Made by a program: the position numbers and the translations under genes
Origin: Oligoflexus tunisiensis
GTDB taxonomy: Bacteria > Bdellovibrionota_B > Oligoflexia > Oligoflexales > Oligoflexaceae
Direction of reading: 5' to 3'
Assembly (NCBI RefSeq): GCF_001748245.1
Contig: NZ_BDFO01000001.1
Span: 5,559,778 to 5,623,777, forward strand
Length of the DNA stretch: 64,000 nucleotides
Shown here: positions 44,048 to 51,579 of the stretch, piece by piece
Position numbering within the stretch: the first letter of the stretch is position 1
Layout: each line of letters starts with the position of its first letter
Notes under the pieces: model-generated
Seen by the model: the letters and a program-made list of their open reading frames with translations, nothing else
What the model was told of the DNA's origin: nothing
Database searches by the model: none

Positions 44048-44724
44048 ACGGATGTCCTCACTTCCTGAAATTGTTTGTCCGCAATGAGCTGAATGATGCG
44101 ACGTGCGGAATCACGCGGGTCGCGCAGCTGATCAGGATCCGCATCCGGCACGGCTGCAAAGTGAAGCGGTGTTCGCATGTCGCCCGGATCAATCGCCAAA
44201 AAATGCAGACCCTGCGATTCCAGTTCAACCTGAAAAATCCGCGTGAGATGATCCAGCGCGGCTTTGGAAACACCGTATGCCCCCCAGCGTGGATAAGCCT
44301 GGACCGCGGCATCGCTGGAAATATTCACGACCACACCCTGCTCCCGCAGAAGCATCGACGGCAGGAGTGCTTTGGTGAAACGGAAGGGCCCAAGCAGATT
44401 GGTCTGCAGAGCCTCCTCGAAATCCTCGCAGTCGGTATCGACGAGCAGCCGCAGCGGGCTTGGGCCCAGAGAACTGGCAACATTGAAGAGGATATCCACC
44501 GTGCCAAGCTTCGCGTGAATTTCCCCGACCGCCGGGTGGATGGCCTCCTTCCGGCTGATATCGACGGGAAGTCCGATCATGCCCGGATGGTGACGGATCA
44601 TCTCTTCGATGCGTGTGGCGTTGCGGGCCAGAATCGCGACGCGCGCTCCGGCCTCATAATACTGGATAGCCAGGGCTTTTCCTAAACCGGATGTTCCACC
44701 TGTTATGACAATATTCTTTTTCAT
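44044..44724 (-). CDS. Short-chain dehydrogenase/reductase
   Basis: A 226-residue classical SDR. The cofactor motif TGGTSGLG is near residue 10, NVASS (NNAG-like) near 85, catalytic Ser in NISSDA and the YGVSK (YxxxK) pair near 150. The basic residues in LARNATR after strand 2 suggest NADP(H). AAGGGAA precedes the ATG at 44724. It is the first gene of the three-gene operon with the QueA-like and TauD-like genes, and shares a 128-bp control region with the divergent XRE-cupin regulator. A keto or alcohol group on a small molecule is the likely substrate. Confidence 0.93.
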   Translation of the reverse strand: MKKNIVITGGTSGLGKALAIQYYEAGARVAILARNATRIEEMIRHHPGMIGLPVDISRKEAIHPAVGEIHAKLGTVDILFNVASSLGPSPLRLLVDTDCEDFEEALQTNLLGPFRFTKALLPSMLLREQGVVVNISSDAAVQAYPRWGAYGVSKAALDHLTRIFQVELESQGLHFLAIDPGDMRTPLHFAAVPDADPDQLRDPRDSARRIIQLIADKQFQEVRTSV

Positions 44725-44799
44725 GATTGATTCCCTTTCATGGCGCAACAGGCGCCTTCCTCCGTGTTATCGTTCGCACTGGACATTATGTCGACAAAA

Positions 44800-44817
44800 T
44801 GGTCAATATATTGGCCA
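44800..44817. promoter_or_regulatory. Near-perfect palindrome, candidate operator
   Basis: TGGTCAATATATTGGCCA is an 18-bp inverted repeat with one mismatch per half (TGGTCAATA against TGGCCAATA). It lies between the divergent SDR operon and the XRE-cupin gene, 36 bp from the regulator start. It fits a dimeric helix-turn-helix binding site controlling both units. Confidence 0.55.
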
Positions 44818-44852
44818 AGGGCCAGGTTATGAGATGGCAAGGAGGTTGTGGC

Positions 44853-45416
44853 ATGGATGAACTTGATAGGGTTCCTCTTTATCTTTCCAGAAATATCAAT
44901 GAACTACGCAGCCGGAAAAATCTGAGTCAGCAGCAACTTGCTCAGATGGCGGGCATTCCGCGTTCGACGCTGACGCATATTGAGTCGGGCGATGGAAACC
45001 CTTCGCTGGTCAACCTCTTGCGCGTGGCTGCCGCGCTGGGCGTGGGTATCGAGGAACTCCTGTCCCGTCCACGTTCGCAGACCTCGCTGATTCCTGCGGA
45101 AAAGGTGCCGGTTCAGGTTCGCAGCGGAGGGCTGGTGCGTATCCATAAGCTGCTGCCGGACAAGTTTCGTGGGATTGCCATTGATCGCATGGAATTTGAA
45201 CCTGAGTCCGCCATGGGTGGGCAGCCGCATTTGAACGGAACCAAGGAATACATGACCGTGCTTCAGGGTGAGGTTGTCGTGCACGTGGCAGGCGAGAATC
45301 TTGTCGTCAGGAAAGGGGATGTGCTCGCGTTTCCGGGTCATCAACCGCATGGCTATCGTAATCTGAAAAAAAGCCCAGCGGTGGCGATCAGCATTGTGAT
45401 CCCTGTTCCGGTTTAA
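44853..45416 (+). CDS. XRE-cupin transcriptional regulator
   Basis: The ATG at 44853 has AAGGAGG eight bases upstream. The 187-residue product has an N-terminal XRE helix-turn-helix (LRSRKNLSQQQLAQMAGIPRSTLTHIESGDGNPSLVNLL, in pieces, residues about 15-60) and a C-terminal cupin domain (about 110-180; HLNGTKEYMTVLQGEV, FPGHQPHGY). Such regulators bind a small ligand in the cupin and commonly control small-molecule pathways and their own divergent operon. The ligand is probably the substrate or product of the SDR/QueA-like/TauD-like set (inference). Confidence 0.93.
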   Translation: MDELDRVPLYLSRNINELRSRKNLSQQQLAQMAGIPRSTLTHIESGDGNPSLVNLLRVAAALGVGIEELLSRPRSQTSLIPAEKVPVQVRSGGLVRIHKLLPDKFRGIAIDRMEFEPESAMGGQPHLNGTKEYMTVLQGEVVVHVAGENLVVRKGDVLAFPGHQPHGYRNLKKSPAVAISIVIPVPV

Positions 45417-45422
45417 TCAGGA

Positions 45423-46877
45423 TCAACCTGTGGCACGCGGCAAATATCCCATGCAGCGGGAGGGGTCCAGGTTTTCGCCAAAGATGTCCTGCTGGACACC
45501 AAACGTTCTTTGGATGCTGTTGAGTAAAAGATGATGAGGCACGGCACAGTTCATCGCCCGGAGTTCCGCGGCTCCCTGAATGCCACCGGGTACGTAGTCC
45601 ACGAAGCGACCCATTTTAAATGTCCCCATTTTTTCTCCCAGTCCGCCGGCCAGAACATAGGGCAGACGACCGCTGAAGTGCGTGGCCTGGTCACCCATCT
45701 GCGTGGTCCAGACGACCAGCGTATTGTCGAGCACGGTCGAGCCATCCACTTCCCGCACTGCATCAAGGCGCATGAGGAACCGGGCCACGGCCTTGGCGAC
45801 CACGGTATGGACATCACGCGCCATGAGATTTGGGGACAGGTTGGAAAAGCGATCGCCCACGAGCTGCGCATGAGCCACGTGCTGATGGTAATCGCTGATC
45901 AGCATGGAACCCATTTTCGTGCCGTTGGGATCATAGGTATCCACCGGTTTGCCAACGAAACCATCCTCGACGATACCATGATGGATTTTCAAACAGGCGA
46001 CCTGGGTCAGTCCCAGAATAAGACCATCCGCGATCAGATCCAGATCCCTGGTGTAAAGATCATAAGGCCCCGTGATGGGAATGGGCGTTTTGTAGTCAGG
46101 ATTCCGGGCTGGTTTCATGGGCGTCGGAATCGGAGGCAGCGGCACGGGTTTAAGCGTCAGGGAATCCAGATGGCCCTGAAGCGTCATGAGATACTGGTCG
46201 AGTCTGGCCTGCGCCTCCGACCCGAGACGCTGACGCAAGAGGCTGGCATCGGCGACCTGCTGCTGGAGCAGCGAACGACGGAACTCCTGCAGAGCCAGCT
46301 CCTCTGTATTCTGCGGCGGTGGATTGTAATCCGCGAACAGAGCATTAAAGATGCGAATGGGCGTGCCCACGGCACCGATGGGATAACCAGGGCCGGCATA
46401 ATAGTATTCGCTTCCCGGTCCCCCATCCCCGCCGATGGCCGCATAAAGGGGCCGCGTTTCCTGCAGCTCGCGGATGATGGCGCGATCCACCGAGGGACCG
46501 CGGGCAAAATTCGGTTCGCCAGGTTTTGAGTTGGCCCAGGCGGTAAACGTGGTGGCACGTGCTTCATGATTTTCCACCCCAAAGGCGGCTGCAAAATTCC
46601 CAACACCGTTGAGGATGAGAAGCTTGGACCGAAGTGGAGCCAGCGGCTTGAGTACGGCTCCATCAAATTCAATATCGAAGTCCTTTTCTCCGCCGCGCGG
46701 GCGCCACCAAAGGCTCGATGCACCCGATTCACCGCAGATGAAAACCACCCGCTTGAAAGGACCGTTGGTCGTTTCACTCTGTGCCATCGCCAGGCTGCGC
46801 GCCAACGGCAGGGAGACGGCCAGACCGCCTATGCTTTTCAGAATGGATCGCCGTGACAGACGCAAATGTTGACTCAT
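45423..46877 (-). CDS. DUF1552 protein with Tat signal (copy 2)
   Basis: A 484-residue protein with Tat motif SRRSILKSIGG and a signal core ending AMAQSE. DUF1552 landmarks are VFICGESGASSLWWRP, LLILNGVGNFAAAFGVENHEARATTFTAW (in part), GPSVDRAIIREL, and NTLVVWTTQMGDQATHFSGRLPYVLAGGLG. It is the paralogue of the protein at 33455 but well diverged, so the duplication is old or one copy was acquired. It lies 19 bp after the heme-containing DUF1592 partner. It is convergent with the XRE-cupin gene at a distance of 6 bp. Confidence 0.92.
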   Translation of the reverse strand: MSQHLRLSRRSILKSIGGLAVSLPLARSLAMAQSETTNGPFKRVVFICGESGASSLWWRPRGGEKDFDIEFDGAVLKPLAPLRSKLLILNGVGNFAAAFGVENHEARATTFTAWANSKPGEPNFARGPSVDRAIIRELQETRPLYAAIGGDGGPGSEYYYAGPGYPIGAVGTPIRIFNALFADYNPPPQNTEELALQEFRRSLLQQQVADASLLRQRLGSEAQARLDQYLMTLQGHLDSLTLKPVPLPPIPTPMKPARNPDYKTPIPITGPYDLYTRDLDLIADGLILGLTQVACLKIHHGIVEDGFVGKPVDTYDPNGTKMGSMLISDYHQHVAHAQLVGDRFSNLSPNLMARDVHTVVAKAVARFLMRLDAVREVDGSTVLDNTLVVWTTQMGDQATHFSGRLPYVLAGGLGEKMGTFKMGRFVDYVPGGIQGAAELRAMNCAVPHHLLLNSIQRTFGVQQDIFGENLDPSRCMGYLPRATG

Positions 46878-46896
46878 GAAATTTCCCTGCTCCCCA

Positions 46897-48516
46897 TCAG
46901 CGAACCCGCATGTAAACCGTATCGGATGTCATGATTTCCCGAAAAAAATTCGTCAGACTTTCCTTGTCCGGCGCCTGAGCCATGAGATGCCTTTCCGCAA
47001 GGATATCGGCCGTCGCCAGCTCATCTTCCGCAAGGTCACGCCCTAAAATATAGCGCAGAGCATTCCGCGAAAAACAACGGGCGAACGTCGTGGAGTTGGC
47101 GATGCTTTCCGCAAATTCCTTGGCGGATGCCGTGGCTATCGATTCACGCTGGCCGCCGAGGGCAACGGTGACCTGCGAAGCGATGCCAAGGGCGCTCAAA
47201 TCCACCATCGCATCGGTCTGCACACCAAATCCGTCGAAGGCATGAAGGGCGAGGCCGGCCGGATCAATGAGTCGATGACAACCCACACAGGCGGGGCGTG
47301 CTCCATGCATCAGACTGAGCTTGATGTCGTAATTGGGATCCATGGGCGAAAGATCCTTCGGCGGCGCAGCTTCGAGCGTTCCCGGAGGTGGCCCCATGCC
47401 CTGGCAGAGGGCATTGCGAATGATTCGGACGCCCCGAATGATCATGGAGGCCTGACCATTTTTGCTCGTCGACGTTAAAAACGCCTTGCTCGCAAATAGC
47501 CCGAAGCCATTGTTCTCAGGATTGACCCTGGTGAAGAGGGAACGCAACGTGCCCTCCTGCAATAGGGTCGTGGCAATGAACTGCTCCGCCGCGGCCAGCT
47601 GTTCCTTGGCCTTCTGTGCCGACCAGTTCGGATCGCCCTGAACGTCCATGCCCTCAAGCCCATAGTACATAAGCCACTGACTGATCATGCCGGACAGCGA
47701 GGCTGCCAGGGCTGGTGTCTCGATGAGCTGATCAATCAACTGAGCAAAGCGTGTGGGATCATCTTCAAACTCAGCCAGAGTCTGGATCTGCTCGAATGTG
47801 GGCGGTCGATGCGTCAGGTTATAGGAAATGGCGCTGAGTTTTTCCCAGGGTGCCAGCGCATAGGAGGGGGCCGTCGCATCCACGCCGAGTTCCATGCGAA
47901 AGAGAAAACGCGGATCAAAAAAGATTTGCCCTGCAATGTGGGCCAGAGCCCCGGTCTGCACGGTTGCGGGCAGTTTGGAAATGTCTGCGGATTGCCGGAT
48001 CAAAGTCTCCCGTTCCGCGGGATCGAGCGGCCGGCGCCAGGCATGAACTGCCAGTCTTTCGAGAAGGGTTGTCCGACAATCCGCTGAAGCCAGGGCATCG
48101 CATTGCACCGAAGCGGTGGATAGCTGGGCCCAGTTCAGGTTGTCGAGGAGAGCGTTGATGTCCCGACTGAGTCCCGCGAGACTGGAGGAATCGTTGAGAA
48201 TGTTATAGGAATTGCGGAAAATTTGCGATTTGCTGGATTGCTCGAGGAATCCATTCAACTCCAGGGGCTCCGGCAAACGCAGGATATCCTGGAGTGAGTT
48301 CTGGATTTCGATTTTGCTGAGAGGTCGAAAGTCGGCCTTGGTCGACTGAAAGCTGAGCGCGGGGACAGGTGTCGGTGTGAGCGAGGCGACGGGATCAGGA
48401 GGCACCGAGGCCGCATCCGCTGAAATTCTTGCCGATGAATGCCTGAAGGATGTGTGCTTTTCCGCGCACGCGGTCAGGCAACACAGGAATAGACCAAGTC
48501 GGTAAATTCGTAGCAT
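46897..48516 (-). CDS. DUF1592/DUF1588 cytochrome-type lipoprotein (copy 2)
   Basis: A 539-residue lipoprotein (lipobox CCLTAC). It shares the domain order of the 31699 protein: FRPLSKIEIQNSLQDILR near 65, HAWRRPLDPAERETLI near 165, DPRFLFRMELGVD near 205 and GQASMIIRGVRIIRNALCQG near 375. The heme c motif is ACVGCHRLIDPAGLALHAFDGFG (CVGCH near 410). The gene comes first and the DUF1552 gene second, as in copy 1, so the operon order is conserved between the two loci. The function is unknown beyond a likely periplasmic redox role. Confidence 0.91.
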   Translation of the reverse strand: MLRIYRLGLFLCCLTACAEKHTSFRHSSARISADAASVPPDPVASLTPTPVPALSFQSTKADFRPLSKIEIQNSLQDILRLPEPLELNGFLEQSSKSQIFRNSYNILNDSSSLAGLSRDINALLDNLNWAQLSTASVQCDALASADCRTTLLERLAVHAWRRPLDPAERETLIRQSADISKLPATVQTGALAHIAGQIFFDPRFLFRMELGVDATAPSYALAPWEKLSAISYNLTHRPPTFEQIQTLAEFEDDPTRFAQLIDQLIETPALAASLSGMISQWLMYYGLEGMDVQGDPNWSAQKAKEQLAAAEQFIATTLLQEGTLRSLFTRVNPENNGFGLFASKAFLTSTSKNGQASMIIRGVRIIRNALCQGMGPPPGTLEAAPPKDLSPMDPNYDIKLSLMHGARPACVGCHRLIDPAGLALHAFDGFGVQTDAMVDLSALGIASQVTVALGGQRESIATASAKEFAESIANSTTFARCFSRNALRYILGRDLAEDELATADILAERHLMAQAPDKESLTNFFREIMTSDTVYMRVR

Positions 48517-48706
48517 GCTTTTCTCTCAGTGGAGTGAAAGCCAATAGGATGCGCAGTTTGTAAGCAATGGATCGGTTGAATCGCGGCGGGATTGAGTCTT
48601 TTCTGTATGAATTCAAAAACGGGGGGTCATACCCACGGAAATTCCTGGATGAATCGCTTGTTGCCTGCTCAAAAAAGGCGGTTTATGGTGGCCCTGGAGG
48701 CTGCTG

Positions 48707-49915
48707 ATGCGAAAACTGTTTCTTCTCCAGGGACTGCCTGGTTCGGGCAAAAGCACGTGGATCACCGCTCATGGTGTGCAGGATCACACCCTGTCGAGTG
48801 ATGCCATACGCCTCATGCTGTCTGCCCCGCGTCTCAAGGTGGATGGCACATTGGAGATTTCGCAAAGGATGGGCGGCCACGTCTGGCGCTTTCTTCTGGA
48901 CTGCCTGAATCAGCGCATGCGCAACGGCTCGACCACATTCATCGACGCCACGCATTTGACCCGGGAATCCCTCAAACCCTATCGCAAGCTGGTGAGCCGC
49001 TATGGATACCGGTCTTATCTGATTTCGTTCGGGGCTGTGCCGTTTGAAATCTGTCGGCAGCGGAATCAGCAGCGCGAGGAGATGAGACGCGTGCCCGAGG
49101 ATGTGATGCAGGGTTTTGCCGCTTTGCTTGCGACTTTCGAAGCTCCCGACTGGCTGGACGTCATCACGCCGGATGAAATGGTTTCGCGCCTGAGACCTTT
49201 GACCTTGGATCTGCGATCACGCCCGCCGGCAGGAATTTCCTGGTTCGGCGATCTGCACGGTTGCGTAGCTCCCCTGCGCGAGCGCCTGCGGGATGCCGGC
49301 CCCGAGGATCTTTTTGTGTTTACGGGAGATGTCCTGGGGCATGGGCCTGATAATGCGGAGCTGGTGCGCTGGTTTCAAAGTACGGAGCAGCCCTGGCTGC
49401 TCTGTGAGGGACACCTTGAGCGTGCCCTGCGCACCCATCTTCAGGGATTGTCCCTGGATACTCCGGCAAAAATCCTGGCGGATCTGGCTGCCGCTGGCAT
49501 CGACGCGGAGGTTATGCGCCGTTTTCTTGATCACTGTCATGAGGCCATCCTTCTGCAGCTTCACGATCGTCAGATCTGGATCACACATGGAGGCCTGCCC
49601 AGACCTTTTCATCCGGAGATTCTTGGGCTCCTGAGTGCAGATGATCTGATACTCGGAGCCGGGCCGTTTCATGCTGACGTCGATGAATCGTTTACGGCGT
49701 CGGCCATGCCTGGACAGTTTCAGATTCATGCGCATAGGAATCCTCTCCAACGGCCCATGGAGGCACACGATCCCTCGTTGAATCTTGCGGCAGAAGGAAA
49801 TATCCGCACAGCCCATCTTGATATACGAACCGGGCTTTTTGAATTCCGTGAATATCCACATAACCTGAACATGCAGGACAAGGCGGATGGACAAGACAAC
49901 ATTCAAAATCATTGA
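48707..49915 (+). CDS. Polynucleotide kinase-phosphatase-like fusion
   Basis: A 402-residue cytoplasmic protein with GGAGG before the ATG. Residues 1-165 are a P-loop kinase of the T4 Pnkp type (GLPGSGKST at 9-17, SSDAIR near 30, FIDATHLTRESLKPYRKL near 79-96, and an Arg-rich lid). Residues about 175-380 resemble a metallophosphoesterase (WFGDLHGC with Asp182/His184, TGDVLGHGPDN with Asp208, ITHGG with His294, IHAHRNP near 345). Two metal motifs are altered: DRG reads GHG and GNHE reads EGHLE. The kinase half looks active; the phosphatase half may be weak or changed in metal use. Such fusions serve RNA or DNA end repair. It overlaps the next gene by 29 bp. Confidence 0.87.
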   Translation: MRKLFLLQGLPGSGKSTWITAHGVQDHTLSSDAIRLMLSAPRLKVDGTLEISQRMGGHVWRFLLDCLNQRMRNGSTTFIDATHLTRESLKPYRKLVSRYGYRSYLISFGAVPFEICRQRNQQREEMRRVPEDVMQGFAALLATFEAPDWLDVITPDEMVSRLRPLTLDLRSRPPAGISWFGDLHGCVAPLRERLRDAGPEDLFVFTGDVLGHGPDNAELVRWFQSTEQPWLLCEGHLERALRTHLQGLSLDTPAKILADLAAAGIDAEVMRRFLDHCHEAILLQLHDRQIWITHGGLPRPFHPEILGLLSADDLILGAGPFHADVDESFTASAMPGQFQIHAHRNPLQRPMEAHDPSLNLAAEGNIRTAHLDIRTGLFEFREYPHNLNMQDKADGQDNIQNH

Positions 49916-50354
49916 GACGCTGAAGCTGGCGGAAAGTCATAATCCCGAGCTGGCTCTGGCTTCGCTGCGCATGGCCTCACGGCTGGCCGGAGGGACCCTG
50001 GGCTCGTGGCTGGAATCGCTGGTGGTGGCGAGTGACAAGGCAAAAGGAGTCCCGGATCACACGCTTGAAAATGAAGTGGGAACCCTCAGGGATGAAATCG
50101 AATGGCTCGGGCATATGCTGCGCACACGGAACGAGGAGATCAGGAATCTTAAAAAGGAAATCGCCATCTTGAGGGAGGAGGGTGGCGAAATCTTCGACGA
50201 TACGGAGCCAGAAAAACTGGAAATCGCCCGCTTGAAGGCCGAACTTCAGGATGTGAAACAGGCCCTTGGTCTTCTGACGCGCTTTGTGGATGACATATTC
50301 AAGGGTCTGCCCAGGCCTGGGAATCGTCCGGAGCAGAGTCCGCCGGGTCAGTGA
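49887..50354 (+). CDS. Coiled-coil protein coupled to the kinase-phosphatase
   Basis: A 155-residue protein whose ATG at 49887 lies inside the upstream gene with AAGGCGG before it, so translation is probably coupled. The N-terminal 45 residues are a compact helical region (IIETLKLAESHNPELALASLRMASRLAGG). Residues about 60-140 are coiled coil (LRDEIEWLGHMLRTRNEEIR, then ARLKAELQDVKQALGLL). There is no signal peptide. The first part resembles DUF2786-like segments (HNPELALASLRMASRLAG is close in feel to AENHAEAEAAMRKA), but this is weak. It may help the repair-type enzyme bind a target or partner. Confidence 0.8.
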   Translation: MDKTTFKIIETLKLAESHNPELALASLRMASRLAGGTLGSWLESLVVASDKAKGVPDHTLENEVGTLRDEIEWLGHMLRTRNEEIRNLKKEIAILREEGGEIFDDTEPEKLEIARLKAELQDVKQALGLLTRFVDDIFKGLPRPGNRPEQSPPGQ

Positions 50355-50375
50355 TGGGACACCCGGCCAGACAGC

Positions 50376-50391
50376 GAGCCCGGACGGGCTC
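50376..50391. terminator. Hairpin between convergent genes
   Basis: GAGCCC-GGAC-GGGCTC forms a 6-bp stem between the coiled-coil gene (plus) and the end of the long minus-strand operon. No T-run on either side; possible bidirectional terminator. Confidence 0.4.
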
Positions 50392-50408
50392 AGCGAAAGC
50401 AGCGAATT

Positions 50409-51569
50409 TCAAGACTCCGGCTGCGGTCGCCCGAGTCGTTCGATCAGCTCAGACGCTGTGATGACCCCAGCGAGATATTCCTCGAGGGCTGGCCTTAAGC
50501 GAGCCAGGAGTGGCAGATAGGTCTCCTCCTCCACCCGAACGCTCGATTCCTGCACAATCGTCATCAGGCTTCTGGCCTGCGCATCATCGGCTTCCACCGT
50601 GCGCGAAAGGTAGGGGCTCGGCAGCTTGCCCAGTTGAGAAAAAAGACGAGCTGCTCCTTCCGCGCTCTGAAAATAATTCTTCAGATCCAACAGCATGGAA
50701 ACGTTATCCTGATGAGTTGAACGGGAGGCCGCGAGAAAAACGGTGGTGCGAGCACTCAAACTTTTCCCACTGCCGAGGCGTGGCAGAGGCGCCATGCCGA
50801 GGTTGGGGCCTAACTGCCTGGCCATGTCCCGCCAGCGCCACTCGCCGGCCAGAGCAAAAGGCGCCTGACCGCCCAGGAAAACGCGAACGGAACATTCCGC
50901 GGAACAGTCGCGTGGGGTCAACGAAAAGGTCTGCCGCAACGTTCGAACGGTTTCAATGCCTTCCCTCACAAGACCCTCCTGCACTGTTTCGAGCAGAGTC
51001 CCCTGGTCACCAAGGAAAGCCCGACTGATAAAGGGAAGGAGCGCAAAAGCCTCTTCCGGCATGGCGAGGCCGTAACGCTTCTGACTTGGGCTGGCCTGGA
51101 CTACGGTTTGAGCCACAAGCTCCTGCCAGGTCTCGGGCGGCGTCCTCACGAGCTTTTTGTTGTAGTAAAGCAGCAGATAACCTTCCTCATAGAATGGGAG
51201 GTCCACCTGGCTCGCGGCACTTTCCGGATCACCCGCCCACTCCACCAGCTCCTTGTGCTCCTGCAGAACGGCGAGCGTTTTTTGATCCGTGACCAGAACA
51301 TCGAAATCCGGCAGAAATCCGGTTCCGGCCTTTTCCCGCAGTATGCTGGGATCAACATAGGACACCGTGATGCTGAGCTGAGGATGCTCACTGGCATAGC
51401 TATCGAACAGCGTTTGCAGCGCACCCGTTTCGGATGCCGCGCGGGTTTGCAGAACCTTGAGAGCCACCGGCACCGGTTTGGGTTTCGCGAGGAAATACCA
51501 GACCATACAGGTGACTCCGACCAGGACGGCTGTTCCCAATGCGAACAGACGGAACTTGGAAAATTTCAT
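50409..51569 (-). CDS. Membrane-anchored solute-binding-like protein
   Basis: The start at 51569 has GAGGG upstream; an upstream ATG at 51620 lies inside the previous gene. The 386-residue product has one membrane helix (about 8-28) and a periplasmic family-1 substrate-binding fold: LKVLQTRAASETGALQTLFDSYASEHPQL (in part), PDFDVLVTDQKTLAVL, LPFYEEGYLLLYYNKKLV, PPETWQELV and FLGGQAPFALAGEWRWRDM. This is the pattern of sugar-binding ABC components. No permease or ATPase gene is near, so it may act as a sensor or adaptor rather than a transporter part. It is the last gene of the seven-gene exported-protein operon, 10 bp after its neighbour. Confidence 0.83.
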   Translation of the reverse strand: MKFSKFRLFALGTAVLVGVTCMVWYFLAKPKPVPVALKVLQTRAASETGALQTLFDSYASEHPQLSITVSYVDPSILREKAGTGFLPDFDVLVTDQKTLAVLQEHKELVEWAGDPESAASQVDLPFYEEGYLLLYYNKKLVRTPPETWQELVAQTVVQASPSQKRYGLAMPEEAFALLPFISRAFLGDQGTLLETVQEGLVREGIETVRTLRQTFSLTPRDCSAECSVRVFLGGQAPFALAGEWRWRDMARQLGPNLGMAPLPRLGSGKSLSARTTVFLAASRSTHQDNVSMLLDLKNYFQSAEGAARLFSQLGKLPSPYLSRTVEADDAQARSLMTIVQESSVRVEEETYLPLLARLRPALEEYLAGVITASELIERLGRPQPES

Positions 51570-51579
51570 GGGCGTGCCC

